From assembly GCA_029212405.1 (NCBI GenBank), contig JARGNR010000027.1, positions 1 through 64,000 on the forward strand: a stretch of DNA of 64,000 bases, in the 5' to 3' direction. Numbering within the stretch: position 1 is the first letter of the stretch; every line of letters starts with the position of its first letter. The position numbers and the translations under genes are program-made. This document shows positions 1 to 8,548 of this stretch, piece by piece. The notes beneath the pieces are model-generated. The model searched no databases. It was not told the DNA's origin and saw only the letters and a program-made list of their open reading frames with translations. The stretch is from Saprospiraceae bacterium. GTDB lineage: Bacteria > Bacteroidota > Bacteroidia > Chitinophagales > Saprospiraceae.

Positions 1-150
1 CTAGACTGGCCTTTAGATTAGCATTTTTTAATAAATGTAAACATTATTATTACTATGTATAACTTTTCTTTTTGCTTCTTGTTTCTTTTGTCAATTTATC
101 AATTTAATGTTAGTAACTTGAAAAATAATGAAGGTGCACTATTAGACTGG

Positions 151-484
151 ATAGGAATGACGCACTAACATTAGTAACCATAAAAACAGAGAACTTCAAA
201 AAATTTACTAACCCAAGGAAATTTGCTGCACAAATTGGAATAGCACCATTTCCTCATCAATCTGGAAAGCCTTACTCAAAACCAAAGGTCAGCAAGCGGG
301 CAGACATTACCATGAAAGCGCTTATAAGTAATGGCGTCAATTCAGCTATGATTTACGACAATCAAATAAGAGTATATAAACAAAGGCTTTTGGCAAAGAA
401 AAAAAAACAGGAATCATCAGAAATAATATAAAAAACAAACTGATACATAGCGTAATCTCAGTTGTTAGCAGAGGAACTCCATAA
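151..484 (+). pseudogene. IS110-family transposase, degraded C-terminal remnant
   Basis: An open frame from 162 reads as the C-terminal Transposase_20 region of IS110-family transposases: LVTIKTENFKKF, then NPRKFAAQIGIAP, HQSG and NSAMIYDNQIRVY. Two frameshifts break it. Near 160 the preceding stretch IGMT lies in another frame. At the nine-base A run (399-407) the frame must slip back one base to continue into RNNIKNKLIHSVISVVSRGTP, ending at the TAA at 482-484; without the slip it stops at 429-431. The N-terminal DEDD catalytic domain is absent, so only about 110 of the usual 300 or more residues remain. The IS110 family has no classical terminal inverted repeats, so the ends cannot be placed. 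This is a scar of an old insertion. Identification by motif is strong; boundaries are approximate. Confidence 0.8.
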
Positions 485-855
485 GTAAATATTGCTGTAT
501 AGTTATTGACATTATACATCTGGAATTGAACACATATAAATTTGGTTAAACGTAGAATTACAAATGCAGCACGCATAGCCACTCCCACTTCTTAAAAGCC
601 AGTCCATGCCACGCTTCTTTTTACTCTTTTTGAGTTTCAATCTTCTTGTTTTTGAAAGTTAGTCTACTTCTGAATCACCCGAATTAGATTCTATTAAGAA
701 TAGACTAGGAACAATTGTTTTGATTGCCGCTAAAAAGACGGAATCATTAATAATAGATAACTATTTAACTTTCTATTATTGAAAGTATAGATTTTGAAAA
801 TGATTTTAGCGGAATTTCTTTCGGCACCAAATTGAAACTTACAATACTTTAACTC
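485..855. other. Gene-free stretch with possible decayed coding trace
   Basis: No intact gene is visible between the transposase scar and the DUF4833 gene. A stretch from 663 reads without a stop for 39 codons (fragments LDSIKNRLGTIV and AAKKTESLIIDNYL) to a TGA at 780. After a frameshift it can be read on to 852 (FENDFSGISFGTK). It has no start codon and no family I recognise, so it may be a decayed gene or chance. The nested inverted repeat at 727-812 lies in the same place and is listed separately. Confidence 0.3.
727..812. repeat. Nested inverted repeat (three-helix hairpin)
   Basis: CCGCTAAAA at 727-735 is the exact complement of TTTTAGCGG at 804-812. Inside it TCATT (744-748) pairs with AATGA (799-803), and AATAATAGA (749-757) pairs with TCTATTATT (772-780). 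Together they could fold as one bulged hairpin. It lies downstream of the leftward DUF4833 gene and next to the IS110 scar. There is no T-run typical of a terminator. It could be an RNA structure, a miniature repeat or chance in AT-rich DNA. Confidence 0.4.
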
Positions 856-1377
856 TTAAATATCAATTTTCTCATAACATGGAAGTCCATTATCAATTTG
901 ATTACCATACAATTCAAGATATTTGACTACAGGGAAGGCACCTTGTTCGTCTACAAATACATAAACATTTGAAAGCTCTGCCCACATATTGCTTATTTTA
1001 CATACGGCCCTATAGATTTGATTATCATTTTTTGTTACATAAATTGTAAATTCTGGATAGGAGACAATATTCATTTGAATTGTGTCTTTAGCAATGATGT
1101 CATATTCATACCCGTAGGCGAGTTTCCTTTGAATGTAATTGAGTGGTTTGTCTTTTCCTTTATTATCGTATTGCCTCCAAAAAACATAGATTGGATTTGA
1201 AGAAATAAATTTATCATCATGATCCTTGACAATTTGATAAATTACTGTATTCGGGTTTTGATTTCTTTGTATGTAAAAGAGCATGTCACACACTTCTGGG
1301 ATAGGGTAGTTTTCAGGTAAACCGTGCAATCCTCGAATAGTATAATCGTTTTTTTTATCTTTTGGAGGCAGGTACAT
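856..1377 (-). CDS. DUF4833 domain-containing protein
   Basis: A 173-residue protein matching the DUF4833 family as I remember it. Its hallmarks are LFYIQRNQNPNTVIYQ (residues about 33-48), NPIYVFWRQYD (about 62-72) and PLNYIQRKLAYGYEY (about 78-92). The molecular function of the family is unknown. There is no clear signal peptide in this copy, which opens MYLPPKDKKNDY; relatives often carry one, so the true start could differ. The ATG lies two bases after the stop codon of the upstream CDP-alcohol phosphatidyltransferase, so the two genes are almost certainly co-transcribed and translationally coupled. That pairing suggests a role linked to the phospholipid made by the neighbour, which is inference. 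Downstream there is only degraded DNA. Confidence 0.75.
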   Translation of the reverse strand: MYLPPKDKKNDYTIRGLHGLPENYPIPEVCDMLFYIQRNQNPNTVIYQIVKDHDDKFISSNPIYVFWRQYDNKGKDKPLNYIQRKLAYGYEYDIIAKDTIQMNIVSYPEFTIYVTKNDNQIYRAVCKISNMWAELSNVYVFVDEQGAFPVVKYLELYGNQIDNGLPCYEKIDI

Positions 1378-1379
1378 GA

Positions 1380-2081
1380 TTATGGTTTTAATATTGTGTT
1401 ACGTGCGTGTAATAATCTTCTAATTGCAGTTACATTTGCCATTATCGCTAAAATAAAAATAGGCAATGTAAAGATAGTGATTGTTTCGAATAGAGGAAAG
1501 GGTAGACCATCTAAGTCCCTTTTAAAGTCACCTCCGTACATATTACTAAATATTCCACATGCCAATGCGGAAATCCCAATTAGTAGAATCCGCTCTGGGC
1601 GCTGCATTATTCCTACACTTGCATTTACACCTAGTCCCTCTGCTCTAGCGCGTGTATAACTTACCATAACACTTCCAATCATAGCAATAAATGCAAATAA
1701 GGAACTCAAGAAATAGTCATAAGAAACCAAATAATAACAAATTCCTAAAAACATAACCATTTCACTATACCTATCTAGCACAGAATCAAATAAAGCACCA
1801 TAATCTGAAGACATGTTTCCTACTCTTGCAAGTCGACCATCCACCATATCCATTAACCCTCCAAGCAATATAATAAACCCAGCTAAACCAACATACCTAT
1901 GGTCCATTCGTTCGCCTTTCTCAGCTCCATAGATGAGTACAATAGAAGCTAAAACATTCATAATGAGTCCTACAAAAGTGATCATATTTGGTGTAATTCC
2001 AATTTTGATCAATAAGTTGATGAAGGGGTTGATAATACCATAAACAAACTTCTGCCCCTTGTCTTTCCAATTATTTGCCAT
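1380..2081 (-). CDS. CDP-alcohol phosphatidyltransferase family protein
   Basis: An integral membrane enzyme that transfers a phosphatidyl group from CDP-diacylglycerol to an alcohol acceptor at the inner membrane. The diagnostic motif D-x2-D-G-x2-A-R-x8-G-x3-D-x3-D is complete at residues 78-103 counted from the chosen ATG (DMVDGRLAR, then G, D and D in GALFDSVLD). Several hydrophobic segments surround it (about residues 35-52, 63-77, 110-140, 200-225). The frame is open to a GTG two codons upstream, but I chose the ATG that begins MANNWKDK. The acceptor cannot be read from sequence: glycerol-phosphate, inositol-phosphate and others are possible. The tight pairing with a DUF4833 gene is seen in some Bacteroidota inositol-lipid loci as I recall, which makes an inositol acceptor a reasonable guess. 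Confidence 0.88.
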   Translation of the reverse strand: MANNWKDKGQKFVYGIINPFINLLIKIGITPNMITFVGLIMNVLASIVLIYGAEKGERMDHRYVGLAGFIILLGGLMDMVDGRLARVGNMSSDYGALFDSVLDRYSEMVMFLGICYYLVSYDYFLSSLFAFIAMIGSVMVSYTRARAEGLGVNASVGIMQRPERILLIGISALACGIFSNMYGGDFKRDLDGLPFPLFETITIFTLPIFILAIMANVTAIRRLLHARNTILKP

Positions 2082-2157
2082 AAGCACAAAACTAAGTTAA
2101 AATGTTAACTGACAAAAATAAATTTTGCATTGTACAAATATTCGTGCAATAAAAAAT

Positions 2158-2189
2158 AAAGGCTACTGCAAGAAATTGCAGTAGCCTTT
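2158..2189 (-). terminator. Intrinsic terminator of the T9SS cargo gene
   Basis: A perfect 14-bp stem, AAAGGCTACTGCAA at 2158-2171 with TTGCAGTAGCCTTT at 2176-2189, closed by a GAAA loop. Read leftward it is followed by a T-rich tract. It lies 33 bases past the stop of the 2223-4148 gene and separates it from the phosphatidyltransferase operon. Confidence 0.85.
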
Positions 2190-2222
2190 ATCAAAATTCC
2201 AACTAAGGAATCTATATTTTAC

Positions 2223-4148
2223 TTAGTGAATTACTGATATTTTCTTTGAAGTCATACCAGCTTCTGTTCTTACATTTATAAGATACATTCCACCTGTCAA
2301 TTCAGAAACATCCAAAGTCAATCTGTCTTTTTTGATGTTCTTGTAGTTATATTGTCCAATTTTATTACCAGCAACATCCATCAATTCAATAGATACATCT
2401 TTTGATAATTCAGCTAAATTCAAGTCAATATTCACTTGCGTTGACGCAGGTGAAGGGAAAATCTGAACACCTAAATCTTCATTAATTTCTTCAGTACTTA
2501 CGTCTAGTGGAGTTAATTCCATAGCTACATCAAATACATAGAATCCATCAACACTGAAGAATTCTCTAGTTGTGTGTCTGTCATCATGAGAAGCAGCATC
2601 AGTAGAAGCAAATGATCCACTTCCACCTTTCAATGTAGCTTGGTCATGTGCAAGGTTTGTTGCTCCATTAGAGAACTGCTCAAACCCAACATCAGGAACT
2701 GCATTGAAGAAATAGTTAGTAACCCCATTAAATGGGTTAGTGTGTGCTAATACTAAAATTTCAGCACCTGCCGCTGGAACAATTTTTTCTCCATTAGCAT
2801 CTAAAGGTGTAACAGTCCACTGTAAAAATTCAGGGCTATTTGGCTCTACCAAAATGTCAGTTTCACCTAATAAAATTCTTTCATTCATATTAACTTCACC
2901 ATTCATATCAAAATCAACCCATTCGTAAACTCCTACATTTATAATACCGGCATTCGGTGTTTCACCTGCACTAGTAATAATACCTAAACTTACTGATTCA
3001 ATCGCCTGCTCAGCATCATTTTGAGGAATGTAAAAATATGCACCCCATGAAATGAAACTACCTCCATAACGCACTCCAGATAAGTATTCTGAACCAAATT
3101 CTTCTTGCGTAGGTAACTTTCTAAATTCATTTCCAGTAACTTTGAATGGAGCGGTAATCAAATCATTATCAGGATTTACATCTCCCTCAGCATCCATTTC
3201 AAATTCGATTGTGTAATCTCCCATTTCTGAAGGTACAGCAAACTGATCATCAAATAGTTTATTTTCATCTGTACTACAACCAGGAACCTCGCCATAGTTT
3301 CTTGATGAAGAGAAAATCACATCTCCCGCAGAATTTCTAGCTCTGAAATTTAATGTAGATGCTGGATTTGAAAACGCTTTAAGGTTTTCAATATCTGCTA
3401 AAATTGGAACTGTATGTGTCATGTTTCTAGGAACTGCATAATTTCCAATTTTAGAATAGAAATTGTTATTTACTCTCATATCAACATCTGTTGTTGCTTC
3501 CAATACAGAAATATCATCAAGAGCCCAGAAGTAGTAATCTCCAACATAATGGAAAGTAATTACAACTTTGTCGTTTCCTCCTGCAGCACACAATGGAATA
3601 TTTACAGTTTCATTGGTAAGTGTAGCATTTGTTACGAGACTTTGATTAATTTGAATTGTATCGACATTGGTTAATCCACCATCAATGGATACATAGATGT
3701 AAAATTCACTATCAAATTGTCTAACAGCCTGAGTATACAATAACTCCACAGCAGGATGTGCAGATAAATCCATTTCTGGAGATACTAAATATCCATTACA
3801 AACAGCAGGACAATCTCCTAAACCGAAATCTCCTTGAACACCATTGTTATCTAAGAAATCTGAATCCATAACCATAGCTCCGTTACATTGTGACTCAGAT
3901 ATAATTGTAGTCCCAACTTCAGGACCGTAGGCACCCATACTTATATCTCCAGTCTCACTATATGTCCAGCCAAAATCAGTATCACTACCAGCTGCATCCA
4001 AAGATCTCCACCCATCTAGGCCTCCATCAAATTGAAAATTATATATAGACCCTGGAGGAGGTGGTATTTCACATTGAGCAAAACTCATTGTAGTGAATCC
4101 AACCATTAGGGCTAACCCCAAAAATAATTGAGTAAAATTTTTTCTCAT
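2223..4148 (-). CDS. T9SS type A sorting domain-containing surface/secreted protein
   Basis: A 641-residue exported protein. It starts with MRKNFTQ, a hydrophobic core and a SFAQ cleavage site (residues 22-25). Residues about 36-215 resemble a choice-of-anchor J / MAM-like beta-sandwich (FQFDGGLDGW, WALDDISVLEA). The last about 80 residues form a T9SS type A sorting domain (VQIFPSPASTQVNIDL, ELMDVAGNKIGQY, LTGGMYLINV, KKISVIH), which directs transport across the outer membrane by the type IX system and usually attachment to the surface. No catalytic motif is evident, so it may be an adhesin, a structural protein or a binding protein. It is a single-gene unit with its own terminator at 2158-2189. 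Confidence 0.9.
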   Translation of the reverse strand: MRKNFTQLFLGLALMVGFTTMSFAQCEIPPPPGSIYNFQFDGGLDGWRSLDAAGSDTDFGWTYSETGDISMGAYGPEVGTTIISESQCNGAMVMDSDFLDNNGVQGDFGLGDCPAVCNGYLVSPEMDLSAHPAVELLYTQAVRQFDSEFYIYVSIDGGLTNVDTIQINQSLVTNATLTNETVNIPLCAAGGNDKVVITFHYVGDYYFWALDDISVLEATTDVDMRVNNNFYSKIGNYAVPRNMTHTVPILADIENLKAFSNPASTLNFRARNSAGDVIFSSSRNYGEVPGCSTDENKLFDDQFAVPSEMGDYTIEFEMDAEGDVNPDNDLITAPFKVTGNEFRKLPTQEEFGSEYLSGVRYGGSFISWGAYFYIPQNDAEQAIESVSLGIITSAGETPNAGIINVGVYEWVDFDMNGEVNMNERILLGETDILVEPNSPEFLQWTVTPLDANGEKIVPAAGAEILVLAHTNPFNGVTNYFFNAVPDVGFEQFSNGATNLAHDQATLKGGSGSFASTDAASHDDRHTTREFFSVDGFYVFDVAMELTPLDVSTEEINEDLGVQIFPSPASTQVNIDLNLAELSKDVSIELMDVAGNKIGQYNYKNIKKDRLTLDVSELTGGMYLINVRTEAGMTSKKISVIH

Positions 4149-4281
4149 AATAATTGTTTTAAATAATTAAGTCGTTATTAAATCCTTTAAAGTGGCTATT
4201 CAAAACGCTAAAATATAAATTCTTTTCTAAACTAATTGTCTCTGAGAACATCTCTATGAGATTTCAGTCGCCAATGTCTCG

Positions 4282-5247
4282 TTAAACACTTTTGAAAGCC
4301 TTTTTTAATTCTTTTAATGTAATGGTGCTAACACCTGTTTTCATACAAACTACTTTACCGCACAAATTTGCTAATTTTGAAACAGTGTCCAAATCATAAC
4401 CTAACAAATATGCCAAAGTTATTATGGACAGTGCAGAATCTCCTGCTCCACTAACATCCACTACATCTATCTTTTCTGTGGGAGTAATGACTAGTTTATC
4501 ATTTGTCACATAAGAAATACCATCCTCCGCAAGGGTGCAAAATAATATATCGCAATTTAATTTTGAAAAACTGTTCTGCAATAAATCCTGTAAACTTTTA
4601 TAGTCTTCCTCCTTATTCGCTTTTACTATTTCAGAATAATTCGGTTTAAAAATAGTAGCTCCTTTAAAATTCCAAAAATTTTTGTGTTTGGGGTCTACAA
4701 AAATCGGAATAGACTTTTGTTGGGCCAAATTGATCACCTTGTGTATAAAACTTTTTGTGAATAATCCTTTATTGTAATCTTGCAAGATCATTCCTGTAAA
4801 TTCACTTTTTGAAAGTACATTTCTAACTATTTCCAGAAGTTCTTTTTCTTCCTCTGATGAGATTCCTGTATCATTTTCGTCATCAATTCTTAATAATTGT
4901 TGCCCCTTAGATACGATTCGTGTTTTTGTAGTTGTCGTTCTATTCAGAAATAACAAACCATCTATATTGCTTAAATTCCGCTTTATTAATTCTTGAGACT
5001 TGTCACCATTTTCATCCTTGCCTAATATACCTATTAAGGTGGATTGAGCGCCCATGGAGATCAAGTTATGGGCCACATTTGCTGCACCTCCCAATACATA
5101 AGATTCACTTTGTTTATGAACTATAGGAACGGGTGCTTCAGGAGATATCCTAGAAGTATTTCCATCGATATATTTGTCTAATATGATATCTCCAACTACT
5201 AATATATTTTGCAAACTTACTTCCTCAAATTTTTCAAACATGCACAT
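4282..5247 (-). CDS. hldA: D-glycero-beta-D-manno-heptose-7-phosphate kinase (RfaE domain I-like, PfkB family)
   Basis: A PfkB-family sugar kinase of the RfaE/HldE domain I type, which phosphorylates heptose 7-phosphate at C1 for ADP-heptose and LPS core synthesis in the cytoplasm. Visible features are LVVGDIILDKYIDG near the N-terminus, RISPEAPVPIV, the glycine pair region VLGGAANVAHNL, and the C-terminal anion hole and catalytic base VSGAGDSALS. At about 320 residues it is the kinase half only; the HldE adenylyltransferase half is missing, so a separate HldC would be needed. It overlaps the end of waaA by a few bases, which supports an LPS role. I chose the ATG at 5247; a TTG one codon upstream and another ATG at 5241 are alternatives. 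Other ribokinase-like substrates cannot be excluded. Confidence 0.85.
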   Translation of the reverse strand: MCMFEKFEEVSLQNILVVGDIILDKYIDGNTSRISPEAPVPIVHKQSESYVLGGAANVAHNLISMGAQSTLIGILGKDENGDKSQELIKRNLSNIDGLLFLNRTTTTKTRIVSKGQQLLRIDDENDTGISSEEEKELLEIVRNVLSKSEFTGMILQDYNKGLFTKSFIHKVINLAQQKSIPIFVDPKHKNFWNFKGATIFKPNYSEIVKANKEEDYKSLQDLLQNSFSKLNCDILFCTLAEDGISYVTNDKLVITPTEKIDVVDVSGAGDSALSIITLAYLLGYDLDTVSKLANLCGKVVCMKTGVSTITLKELKKAFKSV

Positions 5248-6490
5248 CAATTTTTTTGACTAATTCCTTACTGATTATTGACAATGGAGAATTCTTGGGC
5301 GAAAAATAAGACTTTAGTTTCTTTTCTATTTCTTTCAGCGCTTTTTCTTGTTGTAATATGGTAAATAGTAGTTCACTATCCTTTTTCTCCGATAGAGAAA
5401 ATGCACATTTCATATCAATTAATTCTTTTGCCTCTGCTGCTTTTTTGTAATTAGACCCAAAAAAGGTCGGAATTCCATACACTGCAGCTTCCAAAACATT
5501 ATGAATTCCTGCTCCAAAACCTCCACCAATATATGCGAGATCCGCATAATTGTATGCTGATTTTAATTCCCCCATTGCGGTTACAATTGAAATTCCGGAT
5601 GAATGTTCAGTTATCGATGATATCAATTTCGAATTTTCTAGTGCTTCCTGTAACTTCAAAACATTGGATTCATTTAGCTTATGCGGGTAGATAAGATGAT
5701 TGGCACTAGGGTAGTGTCGCACAATACGCTTTACTATTTTTAGGTCACTTTGCCACACACTTCCATATACAATTGTAGTCGTTTTGTTAAAAGTGAATTT
5801 ACAACCGATCTCAGATAAATTTTGCTTGATATATGTAACTTGATCTAAACGGGTATCTCCACTAACAAGTATCTCATTTTTATATACACAGGTTAAGGAT
5901 TCTTTGGAAGCATGATTTGTGACAAAAATTTTATTAAAAGCAGCTAATCTATCTTTAAAAAATGAAAGAGGCAATCGTATGAAATAGTGATTTTTTCTAA
6001 TTGTAGCAGATACAAGAAATGCTGAAATTCCTTTTTTATTTAAACAAGCTAATAAATTCCACCACCATTCATTCTTGATTATGATAACCAATGACGGTTG
6101 ATAAGCATCTACAAATGCATTCATTTCTGCTGGTAAATCGAAAGGTAAATACGCTTTAGTTATTCGGGATTCCTTGGTATAATCAGCATAATTATATCCT
6201 GAAGGTGAGAAGAAAGAAAGAAGAATATTCCAAGAACTATTCGCAAGAATCCACCGTATAATTGGAATTGCCTGTTCATGTTCTCCTTGTGAGGCACAGT
6301 GAATGAGAATTGTTTTAGAGTCCTCCTTAAAGTCAATATTTTTATATTCTACTTTTGTCCTTTTTACCCCGTTGACTCTATCTTTTGCTTTATCATTAAA
6401 AAACGACAAACTATGGACAATCAAACTATAGAAAAAAATGAATCCAGTATATAAATAGGCGATCATTGGATTAATAAAAGACTTCTTCAT
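5234..6490 (-). CDS. waaA: 3-deoxy-D-manno-octulosonic acid (Kdo) transferase
   Basis: A GT-B glycosyltransferase (GT30) that adds Kdo to lipid A precursor on the inner face of the inner membrane. An N-terminal membrane anchor (AYLYTGFIFFYSLIV, residues 11-25) is followed by the catalytic loop HCASQGEHEQA with the conserved glutamate at residue 70. The C-terminal nucleotide-binding half has IYPHKLNES, the glycine-rich YIGGGFGAGIHNVLEAA and GIPTFFG. The length, 418 residues, is normal. The first ATG overlaps the upstream OMP gene by 20 bases; the ATG at 6466 (MIAYLY) would avoid overlap and align better with the short N-termini of relatives, so the start is uncertain. It is the middle gene of an OMP-waaA-hldA operon. 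Confidence 0.93.
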   Translation of the reverse strand: MKKSFINPMIAYLYTGFIFFYSLIVHSLSFFNDKAKDRVNGVKRTKVEYKNIDFKEDSKTILIHCASQGEHEQAIPIIRWILANSSWNILLSFFSPSGYNYADYTKESRITKAYLPFDLPAEMNAFVDAYQPSLVIIIKNEWWWNLLACLNKKGISAFLVSATIRKNHYFIRLPLSFFKDRLAAFNKIFVTNHASKESLTCVYKNEILVSGDTRLDQVTYIKQNLSEIGCKFTFNKTTTIVYGSVWQSDLKIVKRIVRHYPSANHLIYPHKLNESNVLKLQEALENSKLISSITEHSSGISIVTAMGELKSAYNYADLAYIGGGFGAGIHNVLEAAVYGIPTFFGSNYKKAAEAKELIDMKCAFSLSEKKDSELLFTILQQEKALKEIEKKLKSYFSPKNSPLSIISKELVKKIDVHV

Positions 6491-7226
6491 CTACAAAATC
6501 ATCAAAAAATGGTAATATCCATGCAGCTTTTATACCAATGAGCCCATCAAATCGTGTTGATTTGTTTGTTGCAAGTCCGGTATCAAAATTTACATCTCGA
6601 ACACTCTTTGTAAAACCTTGAGTAAATTCTAATCCTATATAAAAATTCACGCGCTTATCTTCTGCAATGTGTTGATAGCCGACAAATTGCCTCAATGCCA
6701 ATCCTCTTGTGAGACGATCATACCCCTTCAAATAATCTCCTTCAATTTGTGGCAAACTACCAGCTTCATCTTGGACTCTTACATAATGAGATAATAATCC
6801 AGCTGCACAGGTAATTCTAAGTCCAGATCGAGAATTTGCTTTGAATGGAATCAATTTTCCGAAATTAGCACCTACAAATACACCTCTTTCTCTTGTAAAC
6901 GAATCGGCATAACCATTATCTGCGCCTAGAATCTCATTATTTGATAATCGCAAATGTGCTAGCACGTCCTCTTTTACAGTATCTCCAAACATGTAAGAAA
7001 ACTCGAGTCCAAAAATCCAATTAGACTTTGTAATTCGTTCCGCTCCCAGTGTAAACTTTAAATTACGTCCAAATCTATCTGATAAATCAGCAAATGGAAA
7101 CTCTACACCATACCCAAAGCATAAGTTGGTTATGCCTACATTTAAGAAATTTTCCTTTCCCTTTTGGCCAAAAGATGAACAAGTAAAAATACTTATAAAA
7201 CAAATAATGATTAGAGTTCTAAACAT
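6471..7226 (-). CDS. Outer-membrane beta-barrel-like protein of unknown function
   Basis: A 251-residue exported protein with a typical signal peptide (MFRTLIIICFISIF, cleavage after SSFG before QK). The mature part has alternating hydrophobic and aromatic strands such as LKFTLGAERI, WIFGLEFSYMFG, GVFVGANFGKL, VNFYIGLEFTQGF and GLIGIKAAWILPF. That is the pattern of a small outer-membrane beta barrel. I recognise no specific family function. It is the first gene of the leftward operon with waaA and the heptose kinase. Its last bases overlap the first ATG of waaA, so a role in the LPS layer is plausible but only by context. Confidence 0.7.
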   Translation of the reverse strand: MFRTLIIICFISIFTCSSFGQKGKENFLNVGITNLCFGYGVEFPFADLSDRFGRNLKFTLGAERITKSNWIFGLEFSYMFGDTVKEDVLAHLRLSNNEILGADNGYADSFTRERGVFVGANFGKLIPFKANSRSGLRITCAAGLLSHYVRVQDEAGSLPQIEGDYLKGYDRLTRGLALRQFVGYQHIAEDKRVNFYIGLEFTQGFTKSVRDVNFDTGLATNKSTRFDGLIGIKAAWILPFFDDFVDEEVFY

Positions 7227-7478
7227 AGTTTCATTTGATTTAAATCCGCAGATCTGGTCAGTATATTAAATTGTATTTAAGTACGTATCTATTCACTTAT
7301 TTCTCTGAATTAAAGAATAAAGCAACTATTCAACACTGCAAGATTACTAAAAGTGATTAAAAGGATGATGAATCTTGGAACTTTTCGAATAAAAATGTCT
7401 TTAAGAGTCGTTGGGTTTGTTATTCACGGAAAATTAAAAACATATTGATTAAATGAAAGAAAACAAACATCATTTACT

Positions 7479-7486
7479 TAAATTTG
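7479..7486 (+). promoter_or_regulatory. Candidate Bacteroidota -7 box for the pterin/fabD operon
   Basis: TAAATTTG fits the Bacteroidota -7 consensus TAnnTTTG and lies 21 bases before the ATG of the PTPS gene. I do not see a well-spaced -33 TTTG. It sits in the 281-base divergent gap between the LPS operon and this operon. Confidence 0.5.
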
Positions 7487-7507
7487 CATCATAATTAATT
7501 CCTATTA

Positions 7508-7921
7508 ATGGCACAAGTATATATTACTCGAGTAGAAAGATTTAATGCTGCACATAAGTTGTGGGTTAATGAATGGAGTGAGGATAAAAATTTTGAGTTT
7601 TTTGGAAAATGCGCTAATAAAAATTGGCACGGTCACAATTATAGATTAGAAGTTACCGTAAAAGGAAGTCCTGATCCTGTAACTGGTTTTGTAATTGATG
7701 CCAAAAAGCTAGGGAGTTTGATGAAGCGTGAAGTCACAGATAAATTGGATCACAGAAATTTAAATTTGGATGTGGATTTCATTAAAGATGTTCAGCCTAC
7801 TTCTGAAAATTTGACCATCTTAATATGGCAACAACTAGAACCAAAGATTGAAAATTGTAAATTGTATAGTGTAAAGCTATATGAAACCGAAAATATATTT
7901 GCAGAATACAGAGGAGAGTAA
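7508..7921 (+). CDS. 6-pyruvoyl-tetrahydropterin synthase family protein (PTPS-II-like)
   Basis: A zinc enzyme of the COG0720 family acting on 7,8-dihydroneopterin triphosphate. Metal ligands are H16 (FNAAH), H41 and H43 (HGHNY). The catalytic cysteine is C35, the Asp/His pair D81-H82 (KLDHRNLN), and the pterin-anchoring glutamate E126 (LYETEN). The spacing between cysteine and HGH is five residues (C-ANKNW-HGH). That is the spacing I know from animal PTPS (tetrahydrobiopterin branch) rather than the three residues typical of QueD. The product is therefore more likely 6-pyruvoyl-tetrahydropterin than carboxy-tetrahydropterin, though a queuosine role is not excluded. At 137 residues it is full length. 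It lies 21 bases upstream of folE, whose product is its substrate. Confidence 0.88.
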   Translation: MAQVYITRVERFNAAHKLWVNEWSEDKNFEFFGKCANKNWHGHNYRLEVTVKGSPDPVTGFVIDAKKLGSLMKREVTDKLDHRNLNLDVDFIKDVQPTSENLTILIWQQLEPKIENCKLYSVKLYETENIFAEYRGE

Positions 7922-7942
7922 TCTCCATAAAAATAATAGACT

Positions 7943-8539
7943 ATGTCTTATAAAAAGATTGAGGAGTATGATGAGAAGGTGACAAACGACATCAAAAAGC
8001 GATATGGTGATATTCTGGATATGATTGGAGAGGATAAATCCAGAGATGGACTACTAAAAACTCCTGAGCGAGCTTCAAAAGCAATTCAGTTTCTGACGCA
8101 TGGATATGATTTAGATCCAAAACAAATTCTCGAATCCGCTTTATTTGAAGAGGATTATAATGAGATGGTTATTGTAAAAGATATAGAATTATTCTCTCTC
8201 TGCGAACACCACATGCTTCCATTTTATGGTAAAGCTCATATTGCTTATATCCCAGATGGTAAAATTGTTGGCCTTAGTAAATTACCAAGAATTGTGGATG
8301 CGTTTGCAAGAAGACTGCAAGTGCAGGAAAGATTAACACATGACATTGTAAATGCGATACAGGAAACACTAAAACCACATGGAGTTGCCGTAGTAATAGA
8401 GGCGGTGCATATGTGTATGATGATGCGCGGAGTACAGAAGCAAAATTCGGCCACTACTACATCCGCATTTACAGGTGAATTTAAGAATGTGGAAACGAGA
8501 ACAGAATTTTTAAACTTAATCGGAAGTAAACTCAGATAA
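7943..8539 (+). CDS. folE: GTP cyclohydrolase I
   Basis: Converts GTP to 7,8-dihydroneopterin triphosphate, the entry step to folate, biopterin and queuosine. At 198 residues it is full length. Zinc ligands are visible as C87 and H90 in LCEHHMLPF and C158 in VHMCMMMRG. The substrate loop [19 protein letters not shown] follows, and the C-terminal part carries the pattern [10 protein letters not shown]. Placed directly after the PTPS gene and before fabD, it forms the second gene of a five-gene rightward operon, so precursor and consumer enzymes are co-expressed. This is the type IA enzyme, which needs zinc. Confidence 0.97.
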   Translation: MSYKKIEEYDEKVTNDIKKRYGDILDMIGEDKSRDGLLKTPERASKAIQFLTHGYDLDPKQILESALFEEDYNEMVIVKDIELFSLCEHHMLPFYGKAHIAYIPDGKIVGLSKLPRIVDAFARRLQVQERLTHDIVNAIQETLKPHGVAVVIEAVHMCMMMRGVQKQNSATTTSAFTGEFKNVETRTEFLNLIGSKLR

Positions 8540-8548
8540 ATAACTAGA

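Noticed and set aside
346-588. Minus-strand 80-codon hydrophobic frame at the left edge
   Set aside because: It runs antisense across the end of the transposase scar, has no family similarity I can see and no start context.
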